A stretch of DNA of 64,000 nucleotides from Anaeramoeba flamelloides (lineage: Eukaryota; Metamonada; Anaeramoebidae), in the NCBI GenBank assembly GCA_027625915.1, contig JANTQA010000070.1, positions 10,793,001 to 10,857,000 on the forward strand, in the 5' to 3' direction. The notes beneath the pieces were generated by a model. It did no database searches. It worked only from the letters and a program-made list of their open reading frames with translations, and was not told where the DNA came from. The position numbers and the translations under genes are program-made. Position 1 is the stretch's first letter. Each line of letters opens with the position of its first letter. Of this stretch, positions 47,889 to 58,895 are shown in pieces.

Positions 47889-48086
47889 CAGTCCGTTTCA
47901 CTTTTAAGGCACAAACTTTCAACGAAATTTAAGGAACAAAAAACTCTCAAATTAAGGCACAAAATTTAGTATTATTTTTTTTACAATTGTTTTTTTATTA
48001 GAATCTGAATTTTGTGCCTTAATTTGAGATTTTAATTGTTCCTTAAATTTTGTTGAAAGTTTGTGCCTTAAAATTGAAACTGAATG
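47889..48086. mobile_element. TA-flanked palindromic MITE
   Basis: 198 bases between TA dinucleotides. Left end CAGTCCGTTTCACTTTTAAG, right end CTTAAAATTGAAACTGAATG, with a nearly complete internal palindrome including GGCACAAA and TTTGTGCC. Same family as 34643 and 61306. Confidence 0.75.
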
Positions 48087-48249
48087 TAACCTAAATACGT
48101 AAAAATGAATCTGGAACTAATAAAAACTCTAAAAAATAAAACATGATCATTTTTTTTCACAAAATTTGTTACTTCGAAATACTTATTATGTGGAATTGGC
48201 TTTATTGTGAAAAAATATCTTTTCGTGAAAATACTGCAATTTACAAAAT

Positions 48250-48359
48250 AATTGATATTCTAATTAAATCATTATATTATCAAATTTTCTAGAATTTAAG
48301 TCTAAGGGCAACTAGAGTGTAATTTACACTTCTTCAAAAATAAAAAAAAAAAAAAAAAA
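48250..48359 (+). mobile_element. LINE 3' tail fragment
   Basis: The hairpin GAGTGTAATTTACACTTCTT followed by CAAAAATA and an A run at about 48342-48358 matches the 3' terminus of the LINE family. It ends exactly where the block shared with 6975-7340 resumes. Confidence 0.5.
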
Positions 48360-48715
48360 TCAATTTTTTTAGTTAACCAAAAGAATTACGACAAAATTGA
48401 AAAAAAAATCTTAATATTAAAATTCACAGTAACAAAGACTTTTTATTGTTTAATAATGATGGAAATAAAAATAAACAGGTTAAAAAATTTTTTATAATGT
48501 GAGAAACAAAATGAATTTAAAAGTTTTCAATTTTTCATCAAAAATGGAAAATAAAAATTGATCTCGTTAAAAAAAAATATTCTTTTCTCAGTTTCTTACT
48601 TGATCAGAATTTTTCGAACTCATGGCTATAAAAAAATTTGTAAGTAGAGAATATCACCAATAACATATTTTAAAAATTTTACCTTGTTGTAGTAGAGTAC
48701 TAATCCCTTAAATTA
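48360..48715. repeat. Repeat block shared with gene A intron (6975-7340)
   Basis: This is the partner of the block at 6975-7340, in the same orientation. It lies between the LINE tail and the 3' end of pseudogene E. Confidence 0.6.
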
Positions 48716-48841
48716 TTTTTATAGAATAATCATTAGACAACACTCTTGATATGTAATTTTCCAGAGGAGATTTTAAAATTATTGAATTAAAATTTATTAC
48801 AAATTGGTTTTTGTAATATTTTTTGATTCAGAAAACCTAAA

Positions 48842-50654
48842 TTAATTAAGATCAAATTGCTTTTTAATTTTCAATAATTCAGATTCAAAATTCCATTGAG
48901 CATTTAATTGGTAATATTCAACAGCATCAGATAATTCATCAACAATTAATTTTGGATCTTGGTCAGCTGTCATTTCAATTGAATTCGTATAAAAATATTT
49001 GATTAATATTTCCAAACTTTCGATTGATTTATTGGAATAATCTTGAACTTTATTTAGATTATCTTTTTCATTAACATTATCAAACATTTCCATAAACAAG
49101 CCACTTCTCGCCAATAAAATGAATTTATGTACTGGTATTTCTTCATAGTTAACCTTTTCCATAATTATCCTCTTCCTCCTGATTATCCTCATGATCAATT
49201 TTAACCAAAATTTTAAAATCCTTTGAATCATCATCCTTGGTAGAGTTGGGAAATATCCTTTTCAAGTTTATTATCCACAGATGGAGGGAATGTTAATTCC
49301 AATAAATTAAAAGTTTGTTCAAGTTTTTCCAAATCTCTGAAATCTCATCATAATAAATCCATTTCAGAAAATTCAAAGTTTGTTCTTTATTGATTGATTT
49401 TTCAACAAATAATTTGTTTTGGATTTGATCAATTGTTAATTTGAATCTGCATTCAACAAGAATCTTATGAACTGGGATTTGGTTTCCCAAGGTTCCAATT
49501 TCACAATCACAAAAATTTTTGGTTTCAAATAAAAACCCTAAGATCGTGCAAATTGTATTATTGAAATCAAGATAAAGAAAGCAAACCTGCAAGCTACAGG
49601 CAATTCGGATCATGTCTTTTGAGTCCAAATAATTTGTAAAAAAACCAGGAAATCTGATTTTTGTTGGGAATATTCCAGAATCTCTTGAATTTGTCTGTTG
49701 GATATCGTTCGTCAAACCCCCAAACTTACAATTCGTTTTGGTTTGTCAAAACCAAAGTTTAGCTGAACCCTGTTGCCAATTGGACAGCTTTCTTCTCCTT
49801 TAGTTGTGGTATTAAGGTAAAAAGGGTTTTTCGAAAACCATTTCCATTTCTTCGCTGGTCACCGCAGCCAAAGGTTTGTCCCTTTTTGGTGATTAAAATT
49901 GAGTGGTGAATAACCCAAACTTACAGTCAGGATCTCGGATCCTTGAAAGTTTTTAACAATAGTGGGTGTATTTTGGGCAACATAAGAACCAACACCTAAC
50001 TGCCCATATTTGTTTCTTCCACAGGCATACAAAAGATCATGATTGTTTGTCATTGAAAAAAAAATTCGGTGTAGAGAGTCATGAAAAGATTTTGATAACC
50101 TTGTCTTGGACATAAGCAGGCATAGGTTTCTCGGCCACTACTTTTGCCAATACCCAGTTTACCATCAGAGTTCGATCCAGCGGCATACAATTGGCCTCCA
50201 CTACAAAGATAATATCAAGAACCAAAGCCATTGTCAATGAATTAACAAACAATTTCTTTTCTTCGAAAAAAGTTACAGGCCTGATCTTTTCAAAGGTACT
50301 TTGGTCTGCATCAAGAAAAGGTACTACATTCAAATGGTTACTATTAGCCAAAGACCAAACCTTTCCTGATTCAGTTAAAATTAGATAGGTATGGAGACTT
50401 GAAACAAGGTCTTTGATTCTTTCGTTTTTGGGTAATTGGTATTTCCTTTTCTCATTATCTTTTTCATAAAACTCCAATTTGTTTGGCTTTTTCCAAACAA
50501 GAAAATGAAATCCACCTCCACATACGATCTTTTTTATTGTTTGGGTTTTTTTGAGGTTGCTTTCGGACCATTTGGGTAAATTGTTCTTTTCTTCTTGGAT
50601 AACGAAACTGAAACCTTTTTTTCCAGATAGATAAACAGAAGATGACTTGGATAT
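48842..50654 (-). pseudogene. Pseudogene E: decayed RCC1-BTB paralogue of gene F
   Basis: Homologous along its whole length to gene F, but spread over at least five frames: about 50660-50464, 50477-50079, 50113-49859, 49715-49293 and 49234-48842. RCC1 pieces (YACGRNKYGQLGVGS, EILTVSLGY), the first BTB part (FCDCEIG, PVHKILVECR) and the second (PVHKFILLARSGLF, NFESELLKIKKQFDLN) are recognisable. The F start ATGTCCAAG reads ATATCCAAG here, so the start codon is lost. Several frameshifts follow, mostly near homopolymer runs. The C-terminal part is best preserved, which points to fairly recent decay. Confidence 0.85.
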
Positions 50655-51058
50655 TTTTATGATGAAGGAAAAAATGAGAAAAAATGTTGATTTTTAGAAT
50701 TTGGTACAAAGTGATTTTTTTCGAAATTCTTTTAATTCTCAACCAAAGACTATTAGATTTTTGATTTGATTTTATATAATCTCAAATACAACCAGAATTA
50801 TAAGAATAAAAAAGCTAGAGCTATCAGGTCTTACAAATATTAATTTAAGGAGTTTTGATTGTGAAAATAATCCACATTCACTAATCTAAAAAAACCACCA
50901 ATAATTTTTATTTTTAAAGATATCTGATATTTATTCTTTTATCAATATCTAAATCCAATTTCATCTTAGTAGAAATCATTTTGAGTCTTTTCTTTAACTA
51001 AAATTTGATTTTTAAAATTTGTTTGTCAAATTTCAAACTTTTTTAAAAATCAAAAGTA

Positions 51059-51531
51059 CAGTGGAGTAACTAACCCGTGTTTTTTATTTTAACCCATTAC
51101 TAAAATTTAACTCATGCAAAAAATATTGGCTGACTCTATAAATAAAAGAAACAAATCATTGGGGTGGCAACAGTATATAAACAAGAAATAGGGTTCTTTA
51201 AATAAATTTTAAAAAAGAATTCTGAAGATACTGGAAGATTAAAATGTAATTTTTTCACAAAAAATGAGAATAATTTCATTTTTTGAATTTTTATAAAAAA
51301 TCATTTAATCTCAATAATTTTGTAAATATGATACAATTTTTGAAACAAAAGCATTTAATATAATTGAGCCATTTTGATTAATCAAAGATCTAACCTCTAA
51401 AGTCAATTTGGATCTGAACCAAGAATCTATTAGTGATTTCTGGTCTTCCAATACCCAAGTCTGAAAAAAAAACACGAGTTAAATTTTCATAATGGGTTAA
51501 AGGTTGTCTGATCGGGTTATTTCCACCACTG
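51059..51531. mobile_element. Mariner-like MITE flanked by TA
   Basis: 473 bases between TA dinucleotides. CAGTGGAGTAACTAACCCG starts the left end and ATCGGGTTATTTCCACCACTG closes the right end. Arms of about 55 bases also share TAACCCATTA and its complement. The CAGTGG terminus and TA target fit Tc1/mariner-derived MITEs; no transposase is present. Confidence 0.7.
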
Positions 51532-52078
51532 TAATTTTCAGGATTATCTAAAAAAAAGTCACCATGGGGGTCTTACGAATTAAAGCATCAGTGAATTGGA
51601 CTCTTTAATTTAGATAGTCCTTAAGACAAGTATTAAAAACCCAAAGTAACTAAATTTTTAAAGAGAAACAATAAAATAATTTACAAAACTAATAATTAAC
51701 AAAAACTATAACAGCACACCTAATTAAATATTGGTTAAGTTTGGGAATATTTCAAAGATGAGAGGAATTATTACTGAACGATCAAAAAATTTTAAATGTA
51801 AAATGAGAGGATAACTTTGTTGGGATTATAAAAAAATTCCTTACTTATAATTGATGGAATAAGTGTAAATTAAACACTAAATGCCATTTTACTTCAATTT
51901 CTTGAAAGGTAATTAAAGGATAAGAAATAGATTTCACGATTGTTCAAGGCAAAGAAACACAAAATTTTTTTATTTCTATAAATAAAGAAAATTTTACAAA
52001 TAAATGAAAAGAAGAATTGAAAATAAGTAAAAAAAAAAGAGAAATTTTAAAAGGCTTTATAAGTTGAAATATTTCTGT

Positions 52079-52470
52079 AAAAAGTGATGTTTTCATATTT
52101 TAAATTTTTATACTAAATTTGTCATTTTTACAAAAACTATAAAACTTTTCATATGTGACCCCATGAGAAGGTTTCTTTTTAACGAACCTGGTTTATAATA
52201 TCAAAAAATTTAATTAAATAATGGAATAAAAATGTTTGAGGTTGAAACAGAAATTCAAATAACGAAAATAACTTTCCAGAAATCAAAAAACAAAAACAAC
52301 CCCAAACAGTTTTATTCCATCATTTAATTTAATACTTTGCAATTTTAAATCAGATTTGTTGACCAGAAATATCTCTCTTGTGGGCGCAGATGACAAATTT
52401 TATCTTTTTTGAAAAAATGACAAATTTAGTAAAAAAACTTAAAATATGAAGACATCACTTTTTGCACATG
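52079..52470. mobile_element. Palindromic element of about 390 bases
   Basis: AAAGTGATGTTTTCATATTT at the left faces AAATATGAAGACATCACTTT at the right, with AAATTTGTCATTTTT and its complement further in. Inside, a second inverted pair has AATGGAATAAAA against TTTTATTCCATCATT. Noncoding. Confidence 0.7.
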
Positions 52471-52648
52471 TGGATTGATAAAAAATCAAAAAAAATAAAC
52501 CAATTCAATCTTTAATTAAGAAATCCCAAAATCACAGCCACGATACATTAAGTTTATTTAATAATATGACAATTTATCACGAATGTTCACTTGTGGATCG
52601 TTATTAAATTTGTTGACATTTCTTTTTTTAAAGTTGATCTGATTTGCT

Positions 52649-52855
52649 TTAAACCTTTTGCTCCTTTTTAGGTCTTTCTTTTTCGATTTTTATTTTCAAG
52701 TTACTTATAATTCCATGTTTCAATTTTACAGTATTAGCAAGTAACCACTTGTTCTTTTTTATTTGTAACTCTTCTTCCCAATATAAAGAAGATTCAGCTA
52801 GGGTTAAAATGAAAAAAAATAAAATTGTTGAGTTTTTTACAAATACAAAGTTCAT
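52649..52855 (-). CDS. Candidate small secreted protein or first exon
   Basis: A 68-residue frame starts with a good signal-peptide shape: MNFVFVKNS, a hydrophobic core (TILFFFILTLA) and a plausible cleavage after AES. The remaining 45 residues are charged (Lys/Glu) and of mixed composition, unlike the chance Phe/Ile/Lys frames elsewhere. A possible GTTTAAAG donor overlaps its end, so it might be exon 1 of a longer gene. No family is recognised and no second exon was found. Confidence 0.25.
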   Translation of the reverse strand: MNFVFVKNSTILFFFILTLAESSLYWEEELQIKKNKWLLANTVKLKHGIISNLKIKIEKERPKKEQKV

Positions 52856-52861
52856 TTTTAA

Positions 52862-53000
52862 GTGATGAGATCAACAAATATTATTAATTCACAAATAGAA
52901 TTTTTGAGAGTCTTGTGAAAAATGGAACACCAACACGATTTAACTGAAATAACAAAATATTTTGATCTTAAACTTCTATTTGGTAGATGCTAACCCCTTA
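52862..53000. mobile_element. M1 MITE fragment (right end only)
   Basis: GATCAACAAATATTA followed later by TTTTGATCTTAAACTTCT and TTGGTAGATGCTAACCCCTT parallels the right end of the M1 copy ending near 58717. The left part is missing. Confidence 0.55.
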
Positions 53001-54959
53001 ATTATAATTAATTAAAAAAATATATATCTTTTTTTTTTTAAATTGTTTATGGCCACGAATAAATCATGACCTATTATCCTTGTATAAAAAAAATGTATAT
53101 CTTGATATTTTAAGATTCATGAATTAATCATCACCCAACTTTTAGTTTAATGAATAAGTTTATAAAATTTTATTTCAATTAATCTGATTTAGTTAATCAA
53201 AAAACAGTTTTTTGTATGATTCAATAAATTATTTTAATTTTTATTATTATTTTATGCAAATAAGAATAAAAATTTGAGTTGTTCCCTGATTTAAAAATAT
53301 ATTTTTGGAAATCTCAAGAAAAATACCTTTCAATTTATTTTTGAGAAAATAGTATTGTATAGTTTATTCATTTATCCAAACAAATTATTAATTGAATTCA
53401 ATAGATAAACAATGAAAAAGCAAGAATGGAAAATAATTAAAAACGAATACATTGGTTATTATTTTTGTTGGTTTGAATTAATTCTTGAGATAAAATTATT
53501 CCTTTTTCTTCATAGAATGGATATATAGGAAAAAAATGCAAAAATAGAGTAATATCCTGGTTATTTTTTTTTGAAAGATAAAAAAAAAATTAAGAATAGT
53601 CTTATTTCGAAGAATATTTTAGATTGGTTATTTCGAGAAAAAAGATCTTTGTCCATTAAAAATCTGATTCTGAGTATTATTGTTTTTTATTTCTCTTTTT
53701 TTTTTTTGTTTGTTTTTGTGAAATAACTGGTTGGGCTTTTGGTTAAAGTCTCATTAAAAAAAATAGATTAGACAATAAGATAGAAGAATTCTGAATTTTC
53801 TCTTGCTCTTAATTAACCAGTTATATTTTTTCAAAAAAAAAAATATAATTGAAAATTTGATTTATTTGGCTTGTAGCGTTTACTTTTAGAGTTAAAAAAG
53901 AGTATGTGGAAAATAGCTTTTTAAAATTATTGTAGTTTCGAAAAAGTTAATTTTTTAGTTGAGAGTTATTACTAAAAATATTTTGATTAGAATTTACAAA
54001 TTCATCTAGATTATAATGATCTAAAGAAAATGAATAAAAAAAACTTTGAGGTTTTTTATTTTTTTTTTTTTATTTTTTTGTTTTAATTTTAATTCATTGA
54101 AGATCCTCACATTTCAACCAAAAATAACTCAAATGATTTGAATCATTTTTTGGACAACAACCAAAATATTTTTCAATCTGGGTATTATAAATATGACACA
54201 TCAAGAAAAATATATTTAATTAGTTTTTCTCAGCTTGGCACAAATAACGACAGCTATCTGATTCAGAATTCAAAATTATCGAATAGATTTTTCAATTTGT
54301 GTAATATATGAAATCTTACACATCAAGAAAAATATATTTACTTAGTTTTTCATTCTCATTCAAAAAACAACATTTATTGTATTTTTATAAATTAAATCAA
54401 AAAAAAATGGCAAAATAATCATTTTTTCGAAGAATATTTAGATTGGTTATTTCTTGATCAAATATCTTTGTTTGTCTATACATCTAATAATTTAGAGTAA
54501 TAGTGGAATTTTTAAATTTAATTTTTTGAATTTTATTTTTGATAACAATTTTTGTTGCCTGAAAAACCTTGAATTTTCCAAAATGGATTGGAAAGTGGAA
54601 TTTTTGGAACAAATGGGAGTTTCCTCTTGATTTTTAATAACCAAAATCAATTTTTTTTCAAAATTGGAATTCTAAAGATGTTTTTATGAATGTAACTCAA
54701 CTGTTTGTAGGAAGAGAGGTGAAAATTAAAAAATTATCTTTGAAAATGTATTTTAATCTTGAAAATTTCAATATTTTTTTAGTTGGACTAGTGAATTTCA
54801 AAACTATTCTTTTAAAATTTAAAATTTGTCGTGCTAATAAAGATAAAAAATAATAAAAAGTAAATTGAATTTTTTTTTATTTTCAAATTTTATTTTTTTT
54901 TTGTTAACTGTAGTAACTTAATTCCAAGCATACAATAACTCGCATTATATTATTCGAAA
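53001..54959. other. Spacer with short local duplications
   Basis: No gene. A segment near 53600-53690 (GAAGAATATTTTAGATTGGT) recurs near 54425-54510. A 65-base unit with CACATCAAGAAAAATATATT occurs at about 54196 and again at about 54318, a spacing of about 120 bases. Confidence 0.5.
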
Positions 54960-55594
54960 AAAAAAAATCATGATTTATCTTGTAACTGGTTGATAATAAA
55001 GAAAATGATGAATTCTATATTAAAATTTCTGAACAAAAATTTAGAAATTATCCAAGTTGTGTAGAGTACTGTCAACTGCTGTCAAGTGCCGTAGAGTGTC
55101 TAGGTTTTCCGGGATTCAAAAAAATAGAGTAAAATCAAAGATTTGAATTATTTTTAATTTTTGAAATGAAAACCTAACGTAGTTTTTTTTTATATTAAGA
55201 AATGAAAAGTAAATTTTTGAAATTTTCTTTTTATTTCGAAAAACAAAAAAAACCTAAAGAAAAGTGTAGTAGAGTGCCGTAGAGTACCTTCAAGCGCCGT
55301 AGGGTGTCTAGATTTTCCAGGATTCAAAATAATAGTGTAAAATCTATATGATTTGACTCAATTCTTTTAAATGCAGGAAAACCTAACGTCGTTTTTTTTT
55401 ATATTAAGAAATAAAATAAAAATTTTTGAAAATTTCGGTTTATTTCTCAAATTAAAAAAACCCTAACTGCGGTTTTCTTGAGTTTTCTGTTTATTTGTTG
55501 AATCAATAGAGTTTACAAACAATACAGAAAACTCAAAAAAACCTAACAGCTTTAAGAGGAAATTAATTTTCCCCCTTCAAAATAAAAAAAAAAA
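54960..55594 (+). mobile_element. 5'-truncated LINE 3' end abutting gene F
   Basis: It starts within the end of the LINE frame (TTTAGAAATTATCC near 55040). It passes the AAGTGCCGTAGAGTGTCTAG junction at 55085, repeated in part near 55270, and the inverted-repeat 3' region. It ends with the hairpin GAGGAAATTAATTTTCC at 55557 and an A run ending near 55592. The tail lies about 8 bases from the stop codon of gene F on the other strand. Confidence 0.65.
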
Positions 55595-55601
55595 CCCTAA
55601 A

Positions 55602-57410
55602 TTAATTAAGATCAAATTGCTTTTTAATTTTGTTTAATTCCGACTCAAAATTACATTGAGCATTTAATTGGTAATATTCAACAGCATCAGATAATTCATC
55701 AACAATTAATTCTGGGTCTTGGTCAGCTGTCATTTCAATTGAATTGGTATAAAAATATTTGATTAAAATTTCCAAGCTTTCAATTGATTTACGAGAATAA
55801 TCTTGAACTTTATTTAGATTATCTTTTTCATTAGCATTATCAAACATTTCCCGAAACAAGCCACTTCTCGCCAATAAAATGAATTTATGTACTGGTATTT
55901 CTTCATAATTTTCTTCTTCATAATTACCTTCATCCTCTTCCTCTTCATCATCAATTTTAACCAAAATTTTAAAATCCTTTGAATCATCATCCTTGTAGAG
56001 TTGGGCAATATCTTTTTCAAGTGTGTTATCCACAGATGGAGGGTATGTTAATTCCAATAAATTAAAAGTTTGTTCAAGTTTTTCAAGATCTGAAATTTCA
56101 TCATAATAAATAAATTTCAGTAAATTCAATGTTTGTTCTTTGTTGATTGATTTTTCTCCAAATAATTTGTTTTGGATTTGATCAATTGTTAATTTGGTTC
56201 TGCATTCAAGAAGGACTTTGTGAACTGGGATTTTGCTTCCCATGTTTCCAATTTCACAATCACAAAATTTTTTTGTTTCAAATAAAAGCCTGATATCTTT
56301 CAAAAGTCTATTATTGAAATCAAGATAAAGAAAGCAAACTTTTGTGCCACAGGAAATTCGGATCATGTCTTTTGATTCCAAATAATTGGTAAAAAAACTT
56401 GGAAGGCTGATTTTTGTTGGTAAGTTATTGTTCTGTTTCTTGGATTCATTTGGTAAGCAATCTTCATCAAACCCCCATCCATACAATTCGTTTTGGTTTG
56501 TTAAAACCAAAGTTCCGTTTGTTCCTGTTGCCAATTGGACAGCTTTCTTCTCCTTTAGTTGTGGTATCAAGGTAAAAATGGTATTGTTGCCACCAAGTCC
56601 ATTGAATCTCCAGTAGCCGCAGCTATAGGTTTGTCCCTTATTGTTGATTAAAATGGAGTGTGAATAACCCAAACTTACAGTCAGGATCTCGGATCCTTGA
56701 AAGTTTTTAACAATAGTGGGTGTATTTTGGGCAACAGTAGAGCCAATGCCTAACTCCCCATAATTGTTTCTTCCACAGGAATACAAAAGATCAGGATTGC
56801 TTGTGATGAAAAAGAAACCTAAAGCAGATCCTGCAAAGATTTTGATAACCTTGTCTTGGACATAAACAGGTATAGGTCTTCGGCCTCCTCTTTGGCCAAT
56901 TCCAAGACTACCATGAGAGTTCGATCCTGAGGCATACAATTGGTCTCCATTACAAAGATAATAACAAGAAGCAAAGCCCATTTTAAGTGAATTAACAAAC
57001 AATTTCTTTTCTTCGAAAAATGTTACGTATCTGATCTTTTCAAAAGTACTTTGGTCTGCATCAAGAAGAGGTACTTCTTTGTAAAAGTTACTCTTAGCCA
57101 AAGACCAAACCTTTCCAGATTCAGTTAAAATTAGATAGGTTTGGTGACTTGAAGCAATGTCTTTGATTCTTTCGTTTTTGGGTAGTTGGTGTTCCCTTTT
57201 CTTGTTATCTTTTTCATAAAACTCCAATTTGTTTGGCTTTTTCCAAACAAGAAAATGAAATCGACTTCCACAAACGAGCTTTTTTATTGTTTGGGTTTTT
57301 TTGATTTTGCTTTCTGACCATTTGGGTAAATTGTTGTTCTTTTCTTCTTTGGTAATGAATTTGAAATCTTTTTTTGGCCCAGTTAGATAAACAGAAGATG
57401 ACTTGGACAT
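55602..57410 (-). CDS. Gene F: RCC1-repeat protein with two BTB regions
   Basis: One uninterrupted exon of 602 residues. Residues about 45-360 hold degenerate RCC1 propeller repeats: LYASGSNSHGSLGIG, LYSCGRNNYGELGIG, YSCGYWRFNGLGG and LYGWGFDEDCLP, with intervening blade strands such as EILTVSLGYSHSILIN. Residues about 385-465 hold a short BTB-like region (FCDCEIG, PVHKVLLECR). A second BTB follows at about 480-602 after an acidic linker (EEEEDEG), with PVHKFILLARSGLFREMF. RCC1-BTB proteins elsewhere serve as scaffolds or cullin-3 ubiquitin-ligase adaptors; function here is inference. No signal peptide, so cytosolic or nuclear. The start ATGTCCAAG is the first in frame. The stop is followed at once by a LINE tail on the other strand. 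Confidence 0.85.
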   Translation of the reverse strand: MSKSSSVYLTGPKKDFKFITKEEKNNNLPKWSESKIKKTQTIKKLVCGSRFHFLVWKKPNKLEFYEKDNKKREHQLPKNERIKDIASSHQTYLILTESGKVWSLAKSNFYKEVPLLDADQSTFEKIRYVTFFEEKKLFVNSLKMGFASCYYLCNGDQLYASGSNSHGSLGIGQRGGRRPIPVYVQDKVIKIFAGSALGFFFITSNPDLLYSCGRNNYGELGIGSTVAQNTPTIVKNFQGSEILTVSLGYSHSILINNKGQTYSCGYWRFNGLGGNNTIFTLIPQLKEKKAVQLATGTNGTLVLTNQNELYGWGFDEDCLPNESKKQNNNLPTKISLPSFFTNYLESKDMIRISCGTKVCFLYLDFNNRLLKDIRLLFETKKFCDCEIGNMGSKIPVHKVLLECRTKLTIDQIQNKLFGEKSINKEQTLNLLKFIYYDEISDLEKLEQTFNLLELTYPPSVDNTLEKDIAQLYKDDDSKDFKILVKIDDEEEEDEGNYEEENYEEIPVHKFILLARSGLFREMFDNANEKDNLNKVQDYSRKSIESLEILIKYFYTNSIEMTADQDPELIVDELSDAVEYYQLNAQCNFESELNKIKKQFDLN

Positions 57411-57963
57411 TTTTGATGAAAAAAATAAGAAAAAAATGATTTTTTTTTCTTTTTTGAAGATTTTCTTCTTTTTGGTAGCTAATCACCTTATTCACATGAA
57501 AACTTCTTTTTTCTCTAAAGACTTTCAAATACCTTTTGATAGTATCATTCAGAAAAAAGTAACTATTAAGAAAATCAACAAGATGTCATACCATCATAAG
57601 TTTGTGTGATATTTAATTTGAATAAATTTATTTGATCTGGATAATTTAAACCATGATTCTTGTCTCCAATTTTGTATTACATTTATCAAATTGGTTTTTT
57701 GATTGCAAAAAGCGTTCTAAAATGTTATCCTTTTCAAATTAATTGTAATATTACAATCCTTAACTCAGTATTTACATGCTAGAGTAAGATAGATTTTCAT
57801 TTCATATTTCTAATATTTTCTTGACGAAAGAGAGTTCTCCAAGAATGATTTTGCAATTTGTGGTTTAATCTCTATTTTTAAAAGGAAATCATAAATAAAC
57901 TGAAATTTTAATGCATTTAAAATACAAAACCAGTATTTAATAAAAGTTTTAAAAATTTCTTCT
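57411..57963. other. Spacer upstream of gene F
   Basis: AT-rich, no gene seen; the gene F promoter is expected here. The small plus-strand frame at 57403-57609 overlaps the start of gene F and is not called. Confidence 0.45.
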
Positions 57964-58717
57964 TAAGGGATTAATGTCACCATAGATTTCTCTATAATCA
58001 AAGTATGTTGTAATTGGGTGCAAATGATATTAGTGAACCATGGCTAGAATAGTTTCTGTGAAATTTTTACTTATTCCTATTGTACAATAAATTCGTACAT
58101 TTTTTCTAATGATCACAATTAAAAAATTTCATTTTGAAAAAATTTTTTTTAATTCCTTTTCCAAATCTAAAAATAGAAACCCAAAATAAAGTATTCTGGT
58201 ATTTAATAATTTAGATTTAGAACTTCTAAAAGTAACTATTTTTAGAATTTTTGAATTTCAAAGATTAACTCAATAATCATCAACAAAAAAGTACAAAAAC
58301 TGATTAGTTTTGTTTGCTTTTGATAAAGATACTTGTATCATCAATATATTTGCATGATTTGAGAAATAATTTGTCAAAAAAATTTATTCGATAATTATTT
58401 AATTTTTAAAAAAAAACGAATATTTTAGTAATAGAATCTACATTGTGCCACAAATTTAAGAAAGATATTTTGTAACTTTGGAGTCTGAATCTTGATATTT
58501 CAACCTTTAAATTTGTGGCGAAATGCAGATTTTATTCTGAAATTGTTGGGTTTTTTACTAATACATAGATCATTTTTAATTGAAGAGGATCAACAAATAT
58601 TACTACTTGACTAATCGATTTTTTAGAGACATTTGAACAATGTAACACTAATCTGGTTAGGTCCAATAACAACATACTTTGATCCTAGACTTCTCATTGG
58701 TAGACGCTAATCCATTA
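57964..58717. mobile_element. MITE family M1, best-preserved copy
   Basis: About 754 bases. The left end, TTAAGGGATTAATGTCACC, leads to ATCAAAGTATGTTGTAATTG. The right end has CAATAACAACATACTTTGAT and ATTGGTAGACGCTAATCC. It is inverted relative to the copy at 3486. The interior keeps AATCGATTTTTTAGAGACAT and GATCAACAAATATTA, as in the other copies. No transposase. Confidence 0.7.
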
Positions 58718-58895
58718 AGGGACTAGTCTCTATTATTTTTTTTTTTTGACCAATTTCTAAAGAAGGATTTATAATCTAAAAATATGCTTAATATTGAAAA
58801 TAAAAAGACTTTTTCAAATCTAAGTAATTGACCAAAAATTTTCTCAATCTCTTATAAATTTATTTAAAAAAATTTAATAGAGATTAGTCCCTTAA
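58715..58895. mobile_element. Small palindromic MITE adjoining M1
   Basis: TTAAGGGACTAGTCTCTATTA at the left faces TAATAGAGATTAGTCCCTTAA at the right, 181 bases in all. It shares the TTAA border with the end of the M1 element, suggesting insertion at TTAA or side-by-side targeting. Confidence 0.7.

Larger units (their letters stand above)
50655..52648. other. Spacer with two inverted-repeat elements
   Basis: No gene is recognised. The sequence contains the elements at 51059-51531 and 52079-52470, listed separately. The rest is AT-rich without structure I can name. Confidence 0.5.
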
